From GWF2-33-9 sp964500435 (lineage in GTDB: Bacteria; Bacteroidota; Ignavibacteria; Kapaibacteriales; UBA2268), in assembly GCA_964500435.1 (NCBI GenBank), contig CAZCNL010000002.1, positions 289,630 to 353,629 of the forward strand: DNA of 64,000 bases. Direction: 5' to 3'. The notes below the pieces were generated by a model. That model saw only the letters and a list, made by a program, of their open reading frames with translations, did not search any database and had not been told where the DNA came from. The position numbers and the translations under genes are program-made. Below are positions 8,560 to 17,182 of this stretch, one piece after another (within the stretch, counting starts at the first letter, position 1; every line of letters begins with the position of its first letter).

Positions 8560-9687
8560 ATGGCAATAGAAATAAAGAAAGTTCAAACAAAGTCAGATTT
8601 AATGAAATTCATTAAATCGCAATGGTTGTTTTACAAAGACGACCCTAATTTCGTACCGCCAATTATTACGGATAGGAAAAAACTATTGAGTCGTGAGAAA
8701 AATCCTTTTTTCAAGCATTCCGAAATGCAAGAATTTTTAGCATACGAAAATGGTCAAATCGTTGGTAGAATTGCGGCTATAAAAAACGACAACCACAATA
8801 TAACACATAATGACAAAGTTGGATTTTTTGGTTTTTTTGAATCAATTAACAATCAAGAAGTTGCTAATAAGCTTTTTGATGCTTGCAAAGAATGGTTGTT
8901 GGAAAGAGGTCTCGACACAATGCGTGGTCCAGTTGACCCAAGTTTAAACGATGAATGCGGTCTTTTAATTGAAGGTTTTGAGCTTCCTCCGGTCGTGTTA
9001 ATGAAATACAATCCAGCTTATTATATAGATTTAATTAAAAATTATGGCTTTGATGAAGCAATGTTGCTTTATGCATATATTTTGAAAATGGATAATTATC
9101 AAAGCGAAAAATTAGTTAGAATGCAAAATATTGTACGTGAAAGGTACAAAATCAAAGTCCGAAATCTTGATTTTAAAGACAAGAAAAAATTAATGGAGGA
9201 TATTAGAATTATTAAAGGTTTGTATAATGATGCTTGGGAAAAAAATTGGGGTTTTGTAAAAGCTACAAATGAAGAATTCGATGTTCTTGCTGATGATTTA
9301 ATTCAAATCGCCGACCCTAACCTTGTTTTAATTGTCGAAATTAATAATAAAGTTGCAGGCTTTGCACTTGCTTTACCTGATATTAATGAAGTTCTAATTC
9401 ATAACAAAAGTGGTTCTTTGCTTGGCGCCGCTTGGCATTTATTTACAAAATCGAAGAAAATAAAAACTCTCAGAATAATTACACTTGGTATTTTACCTGA
9501 ATTCCGTAAAACAGGTGCTGATGCTGTTTTGTATTATGAAATTGGTGAACGTGGTCGTAAACGTGGTATCACCCAAGGCGAAGCTTCCTGGATTTTGTCT
9601 ATTAATAATGAAATGAATAATGCTCTTCAACAAGCTATGAAAGGACAAATTTATAAGAAATATATGATTTACGACAAAAAATTATAA
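8560..9687 (+). CDS. GNAT-family N-acetyltransferase
   Basis: 375 residues, cytoplasmic. The overall pattern matches the larger GNAT proteins related to E. coli YghO: an N-terminal FIKSQWLFYKDDPNFVPP motif, a central RGPVDPSLNDECGLLIEGF block and a C-terminal acetyl-CoA-binding region near residues 300-330 (LGILPEFRKTGADAVLY). The acceptor substrate is not known for these proteins. The gene stands alone, transcribed away from the sigma-factor operon. The ATG chosen gives the family's usual start (MAIEIKKV). Confidence 0.8.
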   Translation: MAIEIKKVQTKSDLMKFIKSQWLFYKDDPNFVPPIITDRKKLLSREKNPFFKHSEMQEFLAYENGQIVGRIAAIKNDNHNITHNDKVGFFGFFESINNQEVANKLFDACKEWLLERGLDTMRGPVDPSLNDECGLLIEGFELPPVVLMKYNPAYYIDLIKNYGFDEAMLLYAYILKMDNYQSEKLVRMQNIVRERYKIKVRNLDFKDKKKLMEDIRIIKGLYNDAWEKNWGFVKATNEEFDVLADDLIQIADPNLVLIVEINNKVAGFALALPDINEVLIHNKSGSLLGAAWHLFTKSKKIKTLRIITLGILPEFRKTGADAVLYYEIGERGRKRGITQGEASWILSINNEMNNALQQAMKGQIYKKYMIYDKKL

Positions 9688-9699
9688 ATAGTTTTTACG

Positions 9700-11031
9700 C
9701 TAAAAATCCAGATAATCTTTTTTAAGTTCTTGAACAGCTAATCTGCCGCTATATGCGGCAGATTCCATTGTTGCAGGCAAGTATGTTTGAGTCCAATCTC
9801 CAGCTAAATAAAATCCGTTGATGAGTTTTTGGCTTGGTCTCATATTTTGGATATTTTCTGTAATCTTGATTGTAGCTTGCTTTTCGAAAATAATATTATG
9901 ATGAATTACTTTATTTCGGTCGAATTCAGTGAAATTTCGGCTTAAATCATCGTATGCAAGTTCTATAATTTCTTCTTTGCTAAGTTTTATCAAATTTTCT
10001 GCCGCACTTTTCGTAAGCGTGTATCTATAGGGGTTGCTTTTCTTTTCCTTGAAAATCCAATGGAATTCGGTGTCAATTAAGCCATAAAAATCTTGCGTTA
10101 AAAAATCATTTTCAGTCCATAGATAAATTGAAATTATTGGTGAATATTCGACTTGTTCAAAAAAATTGATTTGTATCTCATTTAATTTTGAAACTAATTG
10201 CTGATTTGTTTTAATTAATTTATATGCCATTTTCGGCGGTATTGATAAAATTACTCCATCGTATATTCCAAGAGATTTATCCTTTTTTATTAATTCATAC
10301 TTGTTCTTTTCAGTTACAATAATTCCATCGATTTTTGTTTCAAGATGCAAGTTGAAATTAGGATGTTCCACTTGCTTAATTCCATCAAATAACTGCATTA
10401 ATGGTATTTTTGAAAAGACAAGTTTTTGAGAATTTTTATCAGCAAAAAAGCTTTTTTTTAAGATTTCAATAAAAAGCGAGGCAGAAGCAATATGAATAGG
10501 CAAATTCATTGTGGCAAGCACAATCGGTTCCCAAAATTGTATTATTACATTATTGCTTTGATTGTTAGCAAGGAGAAGTTCAAGCGTTGAAGATTGTGAT
10601 ATTTTAATATGATTTATTTTTGCCGTAAATTTAATTAAATTAACTTTCTCCTGCATTGATAATCCATTAAATTTTAATAATGAATTTAATTGCGAGAATT
10701 TTCCAAAAATTCCATTTTGGAACTTACTAGCTTTGAAATTATTAATTAAATGGACTTGTAAATATTTTTGAAATTGTAAATTTTCAAATGAGCGAAGTTT
10801 ATTAAGTAAAGAAAATAAATTACTATAAGCACCAATCATCAAATGTTTGCCATTGTCAATTATTTCTTGCGATTTTGCATCTTTAAAAGAGTAAACTCGT
10901 CCACCGACTTTGTCCGTTGCTTCAAAAATATCAACATAAATATCTTTTAAATCAAAATCATCTTTCAAGTTTAATAAATTGAGGGCAGAACTAATTCCAG
11001 CAATACCCGCACCTATTATTGCAACTTTCAT
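9700..11031 (-). CDS. hpnE: HpnE-like FAD-dependent amine oxidase/desaturase
   Basis: 443 residues. The N-terminus is a dinucleotide-binding Rossmann fold: GAGIAG at residues 7-12, then VGGRVYSF and IIDNGKHLMIGAY, the block characteristic of HpnE (hydroxysqualene dehydroxylase) and related squalene/carotenoid-associated oxidoreductases. Near the end, FYLAGDWTQTYLPATMESAAYSG is the second FAD-contact motif. HpnE forms squalene from hydroxysqualene together with HpnC and HpnD, which are not in this window, so a carotenoid or other amine-oxidase substrate remains possible. The stop of the DUF1460 gene is only 1 nt before its start, so the two are co-transcribed. Confidence 0.7.
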   Translation of the reverse strand: MKVAIIGAGIAGISSALNLLNLKDDFDLKDIYVDIFEATDKVGGRVYSFKDAKSQEIIDNGKHLMIGAYSNLFSLLNKLRSFENLQFQKYLQVHLINNFKASKFQNGIFGKFSQLNSLLKFNGLSMQEKVNLIKFTAKINHIKISQSSTLELLLANNQSNNVIIQFWEPIVLATMNLPIHIASASLFIEILKKSFFADKNSQKLVFSKIPLMQLFDGIKQVEHPNFNLHLETKIDGIIVTEKNKYELIKKDKSLGIYDGVILSIPPKMAYKLIKTNQQLVSKLNEIQINFFEQVEYSPIISIYLWTENDFLTQDFYGLIDTEFHWIFKEKKSNPYRYTLTKSAAENLIKLSKEEIIELAYDDLSRNFTEFDRNKVIHHNIIFEKQATIKITENIQNMRPSQKLINGFYLAGDWTQTYLPATMESAAYSGRLAVQELKKDYLDF

Positions 11032-11032
11032 T

Positions 11033-11911
11033 TTATTTAGTAAAAGGTTCTAATGGACGTAGCACACTGATTCCTTTTGCATTCCGATATTTAACATATT
11101 CAGAAATAGCATCATCAGTCATAACTTTGCTATTTGTTAGTGAGGCATGGACAAAATGTGCAACACTATCCTTTGATTTTATAATTAAACCTGTGTGGGA
11201 ATAATCCAGTCCATTGTTATCGACTACTAATCCAATTATATCGCCCGTTTGCAGTTTCGGTTCAATTGATTTAATTTGTGCAGTTGGGATGTAATAATAT
11301 GTCCTCGAGTTGATTTCTTTTTCAGTTTGTTGAATTGCAGGAATCATACTTGGTTCATTTTTAAGTTGTTGGTATTTATCGGGATGTTGGGACATAAAAG
11401 ATAATTTAAATTTTATTTCTTTGCCACCTAAATCTTTTGTAATATCTTTGATTGTACCTTTTTTAACGTTATCATTAATCCAATCTGCCGTATAATGCAG
11501 GCGGGAACTATAATCTGTCATTACACCATTGCGGTAACGTGTGTAAGTTAATTCTTTAATAAAATCAGGAAATGAATTTTCCCCTTTTTTTATTATTCGA
11601 GCCAAATCCAATGAATTTTCAAAAAATGTAACACAATCAAAACCTTGAAAAGTAACACGACATACTTCCTTATCTCCCTCGAGAGTATGCCCCAAGTATT
11701 GAGTTCCTAAAAATTGAGAAGCGACTTTTTCAATTACATCACCAATTGGTAACTTGCCCCAATTTTCGTCTTGTGCTAATTTCATAATTTCAATGAATTT
11801 TTGCTTTGTTGCTTGGTCTGAGTCATAATTAACATCTTTCGGTAAAAACGAAAAAAGTGGTATGCTTATGAAAGCAATTAAGAAAAACATTTTTAGATAT
11901 TTCTTAAACAT
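11033..11911 (-). CDS. DUF1460 putative amidase-like periplasmic protein
   Basis: 292 residues with an N-terminal signal peptide/anchor. The DUF1460 core is visible: FLGTQYLGHTLEG, then FQGFDCVTFFENSLDLA with Cys93 as likely nucleophile, and a later YSHTGLII with a candidate catalytic His. DUF1460 proteins have an NlpC/P60-like papain fold and are described as N-acetylmuramoyl-L-alanine-amidase-like, acting on cell-wall peptides. It is followed after 1 nt by the HpnE-like gene; a biochemical link between the two is not obvious. Confidence 0.85.
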   Translation of the reverse strand: MFKKYLKMFFLIAFISIPLFSFLPKDVNYDSDQATKQKFIEIMKLAQDENWGKLPIGDVIEKVASQFLGTQYLGHTLEGDKEVCRVTFQGFDCVTFFENSLDLARIIKKGENSFPDFIKELTYTRYRNGVMTDYSSRLHYTADWINDNVKKGTIKDITKDLGGKEIKFKLSFMSQHPDKYQQLKNEPSMIPAIQQTEKEINSRTYYYIPTAQIKSIEPKLQTGDIIGLVVDNNGLDYSHTGLIIKSKDSVAHFVHASLTNSKVMTDDAISEYVKYRNAKGISVLRPLEPFTK

Positions 11912-11979
11912 AATTCACCTAAATTGAAACTTTTAAAATTTTATTTCGTATAATTATAATAGTTTAAATTACGAAAATT

Positions 11980-12702
11980 ATGAGAAAATATTACTATATA
12001 CTTTTTATTTTACCCTTAGTTTTAGCAGTAAATTCCTGCTATTTAAGTTCGGTGAACTGTTTAGACGGTTCAGGTGAAATTACCAAAGAGAGTCGAAACG
12101 TTGGTGATTTCGATAAAATCAGTTTAGATGGTGGTATTGATTTGTATCTCAAACAAGGCGATTCAATTTCCGTTGCAATAGAAATAGACGATAATTTAAT
12201 CAAATATTTGAGAACAACAGTAGAAGACCGAGAGCTCACAGTTACGGAAACTAAAAGTTTATGTAGTAAAATAAAAAAAGCATATATAGTAGTCCCAAAT
12301 TTGAAACAAATAACAATTAACGGAGCCGGTTCGATAATTGCAAAATATCCAATTAATTTCAATTATTTAGCGATTGAAGGGAATGGCGCAAGTGATATTT
12401 ATTTCAAAGAACTTAATTGCCCTAATTTAAGTATTGATTTATCTGGAAGTGGCGATGTTAAAATAGATAATGGAATTGGTGGGAATTTAGCGATAAGAAC
12501 AAGTGGCGCTGGTGACATTAGAATGTTTAATTTTAAAACCGATAGCGCCAAAGTTGAAATCTCTGGTGCTGGTGACGTTAGTCTTTGGTCCGAAACATTT
12601 CTGTTGATTAAAGTTTTTGGAGCAGGCGATGTTTCATACAAAGGCAATCCTAAAGTCGTAAAAAAAATTATTGGCGCCGGCTCCGTTACCAAACATAATT
12701 AA
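11980..12702 (+). CDS. Head-GIN (DUF2807) lipoprotein, putative adhesin
   Basis: 240 residues with signal peptide and Cys20 (AVNSC) as lipid-attachment site. The rest is the DUF2807 'head GIN' domain: a DFDKISLDGGIDLYLKQGDS start and repeating short strands with Gly-Ala/Ser-Gly-Asp turns (NGAGSI, GNGASDI, SGSGDVK, SGAGDI, SGAGDVS, FGAGDVS), which form a right-handed beta-helix-like sheet. Family members are outer-surface proteins of unknown role, sometimes called putative autotransporter adhesins. It stands alone between divergent and convergent neighbours. Confidence 0.85.
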   Translation: MRKYYYILFILPLVLAVNSCYLSSVNCLDGSGEITKESRNVGDFDKISLDGGIDLYLKQGDSISVAIEIDDNLIKYLRTTVEDRELTVTETKSLCSKIKKAYIVVPNLKQITINGAGSIIAKYPINFNYLAIEGNGASDIYFKELNCPNLSIDLSGSGDVKIDNGIGGNLAIRTSGAGDIRMFNFKTDSAKVEISGAGDVSLWSETFLLIKVFGAGDVSYKGNPKVVKKIIGAGSVTKHN

Positions 12703-12750
12703 GTGCCAACTATTAAATTTAAAAAGCAAATGTTTAATAACTGCAATATT

Positions 12751-12780
12751 TAATTTATAAAAACTTAATTTATAAAAACT
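12751..12780. repeat. 15-bp tandem duplication over a stop codon
   Basis: The 15-mer TAATTTATAAAAACT occurs twice in a row (12751-12765 and 12766-12780). The right copy contains the last codons and stop of the antiporter gene on the minus strand; the left copy is the same sequence just past the stop. Confidence 0.8.
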
Positions 12781-14081
12781 AATTGAATTAAAATATATAA
12801 CGGTAACAGGACAATCAAAGAAAATTTGTACATATATGCAAAAAAGTGAGGCATTGGCACTTTTTGCTCTTCTGCAATTGATTTTACCATAAAATTAGGA
12901 CCATTCCCTATATAAGTCATCGCTCCAAACATTACTGCACCTGTTGCAATTGCGGCAAGAATGTGTTCGGGAACCCCAGCAACAAGCGGTATATTAGCAA
13001 ATAATTTCGGGTCCATCTTCACAAGACCTTCAGCAAGTGAATAAAATGTTACAGCAGTTGGAGTATTATCTAAAAACGAACTTAAAAAGCCGGATGCGTA
13101 GTAAAACTGTGTCGGATGAATAACCCCGAGTGCTTCAGCATTTGTTTCTAAATATAAAATTACGGGTACCATTGTTATAAAAATTCCAAAGAATAAGTAT
13201 GCTACTTCAATAATCGGATGCCAAGTAAATTTATTTGACTCTCGAACTTTTTTCTTTGTGAAAATTAATGAAAGAATTAGCATTAATAATATTACGACTT
13301 CTCTAATAAAAGATGTGTAAGGTGAATTTGCTAATTCCGGAATTACATTTTTGTTAATTAAAGCAACAGAAAGCACAACACCAAGCAGAAATATAAAATT
13401 GATTGAACCACGAATGCGAATTGGAGTAATTTCAACTATATCGAGGGCAATGTTTTCTGGCTTTTCCTTTTTATATTGAATTTTGTCATAAATAAAATAA
13501 ATTAATAAGAGAATACCATTTGTAAAGAACCATTCTGGAAATAAATGTAAAAACCAAGTGAAATGAACACCACGCAAGTATAAAATAAAAAGTGGTGGGT
13601 CCCCAATTGGAGTAAGTAAACCACCCGCATTTGCTATTATCGCAATAAAAAATAAAACAGAATGAGTTTTCCATTCACGTTCGGAATTAATTTTAAGCAA
13701 TGGTCGAATTAAAAGCATAGCCGCACCAGTCGTGCCCATAAATGAAGCAAGAACAGCCCCTATTGCAAGCAATATTGTGTTATTCCGTGGAGTTGCCATT
13801 ATATCGCCATCAACAAATATTCCACCTGTAATTACAAATAACGCTGCGAGTAAAATGACAAATGGCAAATAATCGAACACAATGGAATGTTCCAGTTCTG
13901 TAACCATACCATTTGCTATAAGCCAGATTGCAACTGGAATTCCTAAAATCAGCGATACAAGCAATTTGTTTTTATTTGATTCCCAAAATTTTTCTGCTGC
14001 TATTGGCATAACAGCAATTGATGCAAGCATTAAAATAAAAGGAATTGACGCCCAAAGAGGAATAAATTGCATGTTTTCCAT
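12765..14081 (-). CDS. nhaD: NhaD-like sodium:proton antiporter
   Basis: 438 residues with about eleven hydrophobic segments. The pattern corresponds to the NhaD/ArsB-like ion transporter superfamily: PLAA-like start (AVMPIAAEKFWESNKNK), a conserved TGAAMLLIRPLL segment, NAGGLLTPIGDPPLF and, near the end, DNTPTAVTF and GAMTYIGNGPNFMV, which are the symmetric membrane re-entrant motifs of these carriers. It would exchange Na+ for H+ across the cytoplasmic membrane; the direction and ion ratio are not visible. The 3' end lies in a small tandem duplication. Single gene, probably its own transcript. Confidence 0.75.
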   Translation of the reverse strand: MENMQFIPLWASIPFILMLASIAVMPIAAEKFWESNKNKLLVSLILGIPVAIWLIANGMVTELEHSIVFDYLPFVILLAALFVITGGIFVDGDIMATPRNNTILLAIGAVLASFMGTTGAAMLLIRPLLKINSEREWKTHSVLFFIAIIANAGGLLTPIGDPPLFILYLRGVHFTWFLHLFPEWFFTNGILLLIYFIYDKIQYKKEKPENIALDIVEITPIRIRGSINFIFLLGVVLSVALINKNVIPELANSPYTSFIREVVILLMLILSLIFTKKKVRESNKFTWHPIIEVAYLFFGIFITMVPVILYLETNAEALGVIHPTQFYYASGFLSSFLDNTPTAVTFYSLAEGLVKMDPKLFANIPLVAGVPEHILAAIATGAVMFGAMTYIGNGPNFMVKSIAEEQKVPMPHFFAYMYKFSLIVLLPLYILIQLVFIN

Positions 14082-14170
14082 TTATGACCTTAATAAATAA
14101 CTTTTAAACGATTTATTATTTCAAAAATTTAGCAAATCGTTAATTTCGTTATTTATTTTAATTGTTTTGA

Positions 14171-16456
14171 TTAAAATTCAAAATTTATTCCGATACTGGG
14201 CAATACTCCGAAAGAGCGTTGGTATTCAGGTTGATTAGTTTGATAATCCCAACGAACTGCGGCAACATTTTTTCTTCCATATACATTTTGCACATCGATA
14301 TATGTAACTAATGAAAGAGAAGAAAATACCCATCTTTTATCCACTCTTAAATCTAATGCATCATAAATTGGCAGCCGTTCACCTTGATTATATTTTGTGT
14401 AATCTCTTTGTCCATTTGGTAAAAAAGGTGTCGTTGGCAATCCTGATGCAAGTCTGAATTTCCCGCTTACTTCCCATAAGTTCGAAATTCTGTAACCCGC
14501 ACTTATGTTTAAAATTACAGGTGTGTTGTATGCACCTTCGATGTAATCGCCTTCTAATGATTTAAATTTTGTGTCGCTTATTGTCAAGCTAATCAATCCA
14601 TATAAAGGTATTTCACTATATTTTTTTTGTATGAAAAATTCAATGCCTCGTGAATAGCCAACTCCACTGCTCGACAATCTTTCTAAACCAAAAGGAATAT
14701 CATTTGTCAAATCATCAAAACCGCTTGGTGCAAGCACAGAATACGGACGGAATACTCTTGCGGGATAATTACCATACCATTTTTGGTAAATCTCAACTTG
14801 AACTTTTGTGTCACTTCTTGGTGTATGAGAAAACGAAAATACAATTTGGTCAGCTCTGATTGCCGATAATGCAGAATTTGCAGGGTCACCAATCATCCAA
14901 ATATATGATGGTGATTGGTAAAACCTACCAGCACTTAATCCAATTGTTGAACGTTCTGTGATTTGCCAATTTATTGATGCTCTCGGTGAAAAATATAAGC
15001 TTTTTTGCAAAAAACTGTAATAGTCCGCTCGTCCACCAAGTGTGTAACTAATATTTTCGTTCGTATGAGTTAGCGAAATATATGTCCCCCATTTTAGTGC
15101 ATTGAAGGTTGTATCAACTTTTAAAGGTAATTGATTATTTTGAAAATCAGTGCGTAAATTGCCTGGAATGATCACGTCATAATTTAATGATGTGGCATAT
15201 TTAAATTGTGTTCCAAATGATAAATTTGTACTTTTATTTAATTGAAAGAAATAATCATTTTTCAACGAAGTTTCTGCTTCCTTGGAAATATTTTTAAATA
15301 CTTCAACTCCGAGCGAGTCATTTTGGAAAGTATCAAATAAACTTAATGTTTCGCCGAGTGTTAAATTAGAGTAACCTGTTTCGTAGAAATGTTTCCAAGT
15401 GATAGCCGAAAAGTATTGCTTCAAATTTGGTATAGCAACTCGGCTGTTATTATATAAATCTTCCGCAGTGGAATTATTTAAAGTAACATTATCCAAAGCT
15501 CCAATTGTGAGAAAAGAAATTGAATTCTTTGAATCAATATTGTAATTAAATTTACTTTGAAAATCCCAATATTGAGGAATAAAAGCAAATCCCGCAGCTT
15601 TGAATATAAAATCTAAATAACTACGACGTGCACTAAACCAATAAGAACCTTTGTTTGTAATTGGTCCTTCGAAATAAAGTCCAAAACCCGTTGCCGACAA
15701 ATTTGCCTGCCCGGCGAGTTTATCTTCATTACCATTTCTTAATGAGATATTTGTTATTGAAGATACTTTATCGCCATAAAAAGCAGGAAAGGCACCGGAT
15801 GAAAATTGTACTTCTTTAACAAAGTCGATGTTGATAAACGAAAGAGGTCCACCAGTTGAACCTTGTGTGCCGAAATGATTTATATTGGGAACTTCGATAT
15901 TATCTACAATAAACAAATTTTCAAATGGTGCTCCACCTCGTACAACTAAATCATTGCGACCAGCAGAACTGACTCCAACTCCCGGAAGTAATTGTGTCGC
16001 TCTGATAATATCTTCTTGAACCCCAGGCGCTCTTCTTATATCTTGTGCATTTAATGTTTCAGTACTGGAACTACCGTCAATACGTTTATTAAAATAATTT
16101 GATGTAACTTCTATGCCTTGTGTTTCTATTACTTTTTCAGTTAATTCTACATTCAAAATTGTCGGACGTGCATTGTTTACAGCCACATTTGTTGCGGTGT
16201 AAGTTTCGAACCCAATAATAGAAAATTGCAAAGTGTAAAGTCCACTTTCTAAGTTTTTGATTGTATATTCACCATCTTGATTGGATATTGCTCCTAAATT
16301 TGTGCCAATTATCCTAATATAAACACTTTTCAAAGGTTGTTCATTGATTTTATTAACGATTTTGCCTTTGATAATTCCGTTGTTTTGAGCAAAAATCAAA
16401 CTTGTGCTTGCTAAAAAAATAATATAAGCAAATATTAATATTTTATTGATTTTCAT
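14171..16456 (-). CDS. TonB-dependent outer-membrane receptor with carboxypeptidase-regulatory-like domain
   Basis: 761 residues. Signal peptide to about 23 (LIFAQ), then a carboxypeptidase-regulatory-like beta-sandwich (about 27-110, GIIKGKIVNKINEQPL ... GLYTLQFSIIGFETY), a plug domain (about 130-240, containing VQEDIIRATQLLPGV and VVRGGAPFENLFIVDN) and a barrel of beta strands ending in Phe (IGINFEF). This is the usual arrangement for Bacteroidota receptors. No SusD partner is next to it, so it is not a typical polysaccharide-utilisation pair. The substrate is unknown. It may instead be a metal or siderophore receptor. Confidence 0.85.
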   Translation of the reverse strand: MKINKILIFAYIIFLASTSLIFAQNNGIIKGKIVNKINEQPLKSVYIRIIGTNLGAISNQDGEYTIKNLESGLYTLQFSIIGFETYTATNVAVNNARPTILNVELTEKVIETQGIEVTSNYFNKRIDGSSSTETLNAQDIRRAPGVQEDIIRATQLLPGVGVSSAGRNDLVVRGGAPFENLFIVDNIEVPNINHFGTQGSTGGPLSFINIDFVKEVQFSSGAFPAFYGDKVSSITNISLRNGNEDKLAGQANLSATGFGLYFEGPITNKGSYWFSARRSYLDFIFKAAGFAFIPQYWDFQSKFNYNIDSKNSISFLTIGALDNVTLNNSTAEDLYNNSRVAIPNLKQYFSAITWKHFYETGYSNLTLGETLSLFDTFQNDSLGVEVFKNISKEAETSLKNDYFFQLNKSTNLSFGTQFKYATSLNYDVIIPGNLRTDFQNNQLPLKVDTTFNALKWGTYISLTHTNENISYTLGGRADYYSFLQKSLYFSPRASINWQITERSTIGLSAGRFYQSPSYIWMIGDPANSALSAIRADQIVFSFSHTPRSDTKVQVEIYQKWYGNYPARVFRPYSVLAPSGFDDLTNDIPFGLERLSSSGVGYSRGIEFFIQKKYSEIPLYGLISLTISDTKFKSLEGDYIEGAYNTPVILNISAGYRISNLWEVSGKFRLASGLPTTPFLPNGQRDYTKYNQGERLPIYDALDLRVDKRWVFSSLSLVTYIDVQNVYGRKNVAAVRWDYQTNQPEYQRSFGVLPSIGINFEF

Positions 16457-16664
16457 ATAATTACCATAATTATTCTAAAATTTAGTGACGGCTAAAATTA
16501 TTTTTTATTTTGAGTTATTATTTATTTTACAAGTTATATTATTTTATAAGTTCAAATTTATATAATATGATTACTAACGAATAATCAAAATTTTAGAAAC
16601 TTTTTTCCTATTAATTCGTTTTAATTAATATTTAAACATATTGAAGAAATAACAAGGAATTGAA

Positions 16665-17129
16665 ATGAGAACTAAATTATATTTAATTTTATTTCTTTCT
16701 TTATTTTTGTCAAGTTGTTCAACAACTGTAAAGTTAGCTCCTTGCGTTACCAAATACACAACAGATGTTGTTATGCGTTGGGGCGAGATGAACAAAAATA
16801 ATTATCAATTATATTATGAATTAACAACCGATAAAAATATCACTTTTACTGTTAACAACGGAATTTCTGGTGAAAATAAAAAGGAAAAAATTGGCATAAT
16901 TCCCGATGAAGTATATTGTAATTTATTGAAAAAAGCAAAAGAGAATATTTTAAAAACACAAGCACTGAATTCACCCGGCGAAACATCCAATTTTTTCGAA
17001 TATATTGACAAAAAAAATAACACTCAATTCAAAGCAGTTTGGAATCCAGAATTCACAAATAAAGGAAATCAAGATTTCAAAGAATTATATAAAGAACTTC
17101 AAGAAGCTTTAAAACAAGCAAAACTATAA
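16665..17129 (+). CDS. Hypothetical lipoprotein
   Basis: 154 residues with a signal peptide and Cys18 (FLSSCSTT) as lipid-attachment site. The mature part has a MRWGEMNKNNYQLYYEL opening and a long charged C-terminal helix; I recognise no family. It stands alone between the TonB receptor (divergent) and typA (convergent). AAGGAA precedes the ATG. Confidence 0.6.
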   Translation: MRTKLYLILFLSLFLSSCSTTVKLAPCVTKYTTDVVMRWGEMNKNNYQLYYELTTDKNITFTVNNGISGENKKEKIGIIPDEVYCNLLKKAKENILKTQALNSPGETSNFFEYIDKKNNTQFKAVWNPEFTNKGNQDFKELYKELQEALKQAKL

Positions 17130-17182
17130 TTTAAACTAAAAAATAAATTGAAGTAGTAATAATTCAGTGTTAAATAAAAGAA

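Noticed and set aside
12039..12692. Two long minus-strand frames opposite the head-GIN gene
   Set aside because: The regular beta-helix codons of the plus-strand gene create long antisense frames; the plus-strand protein has a clear family.
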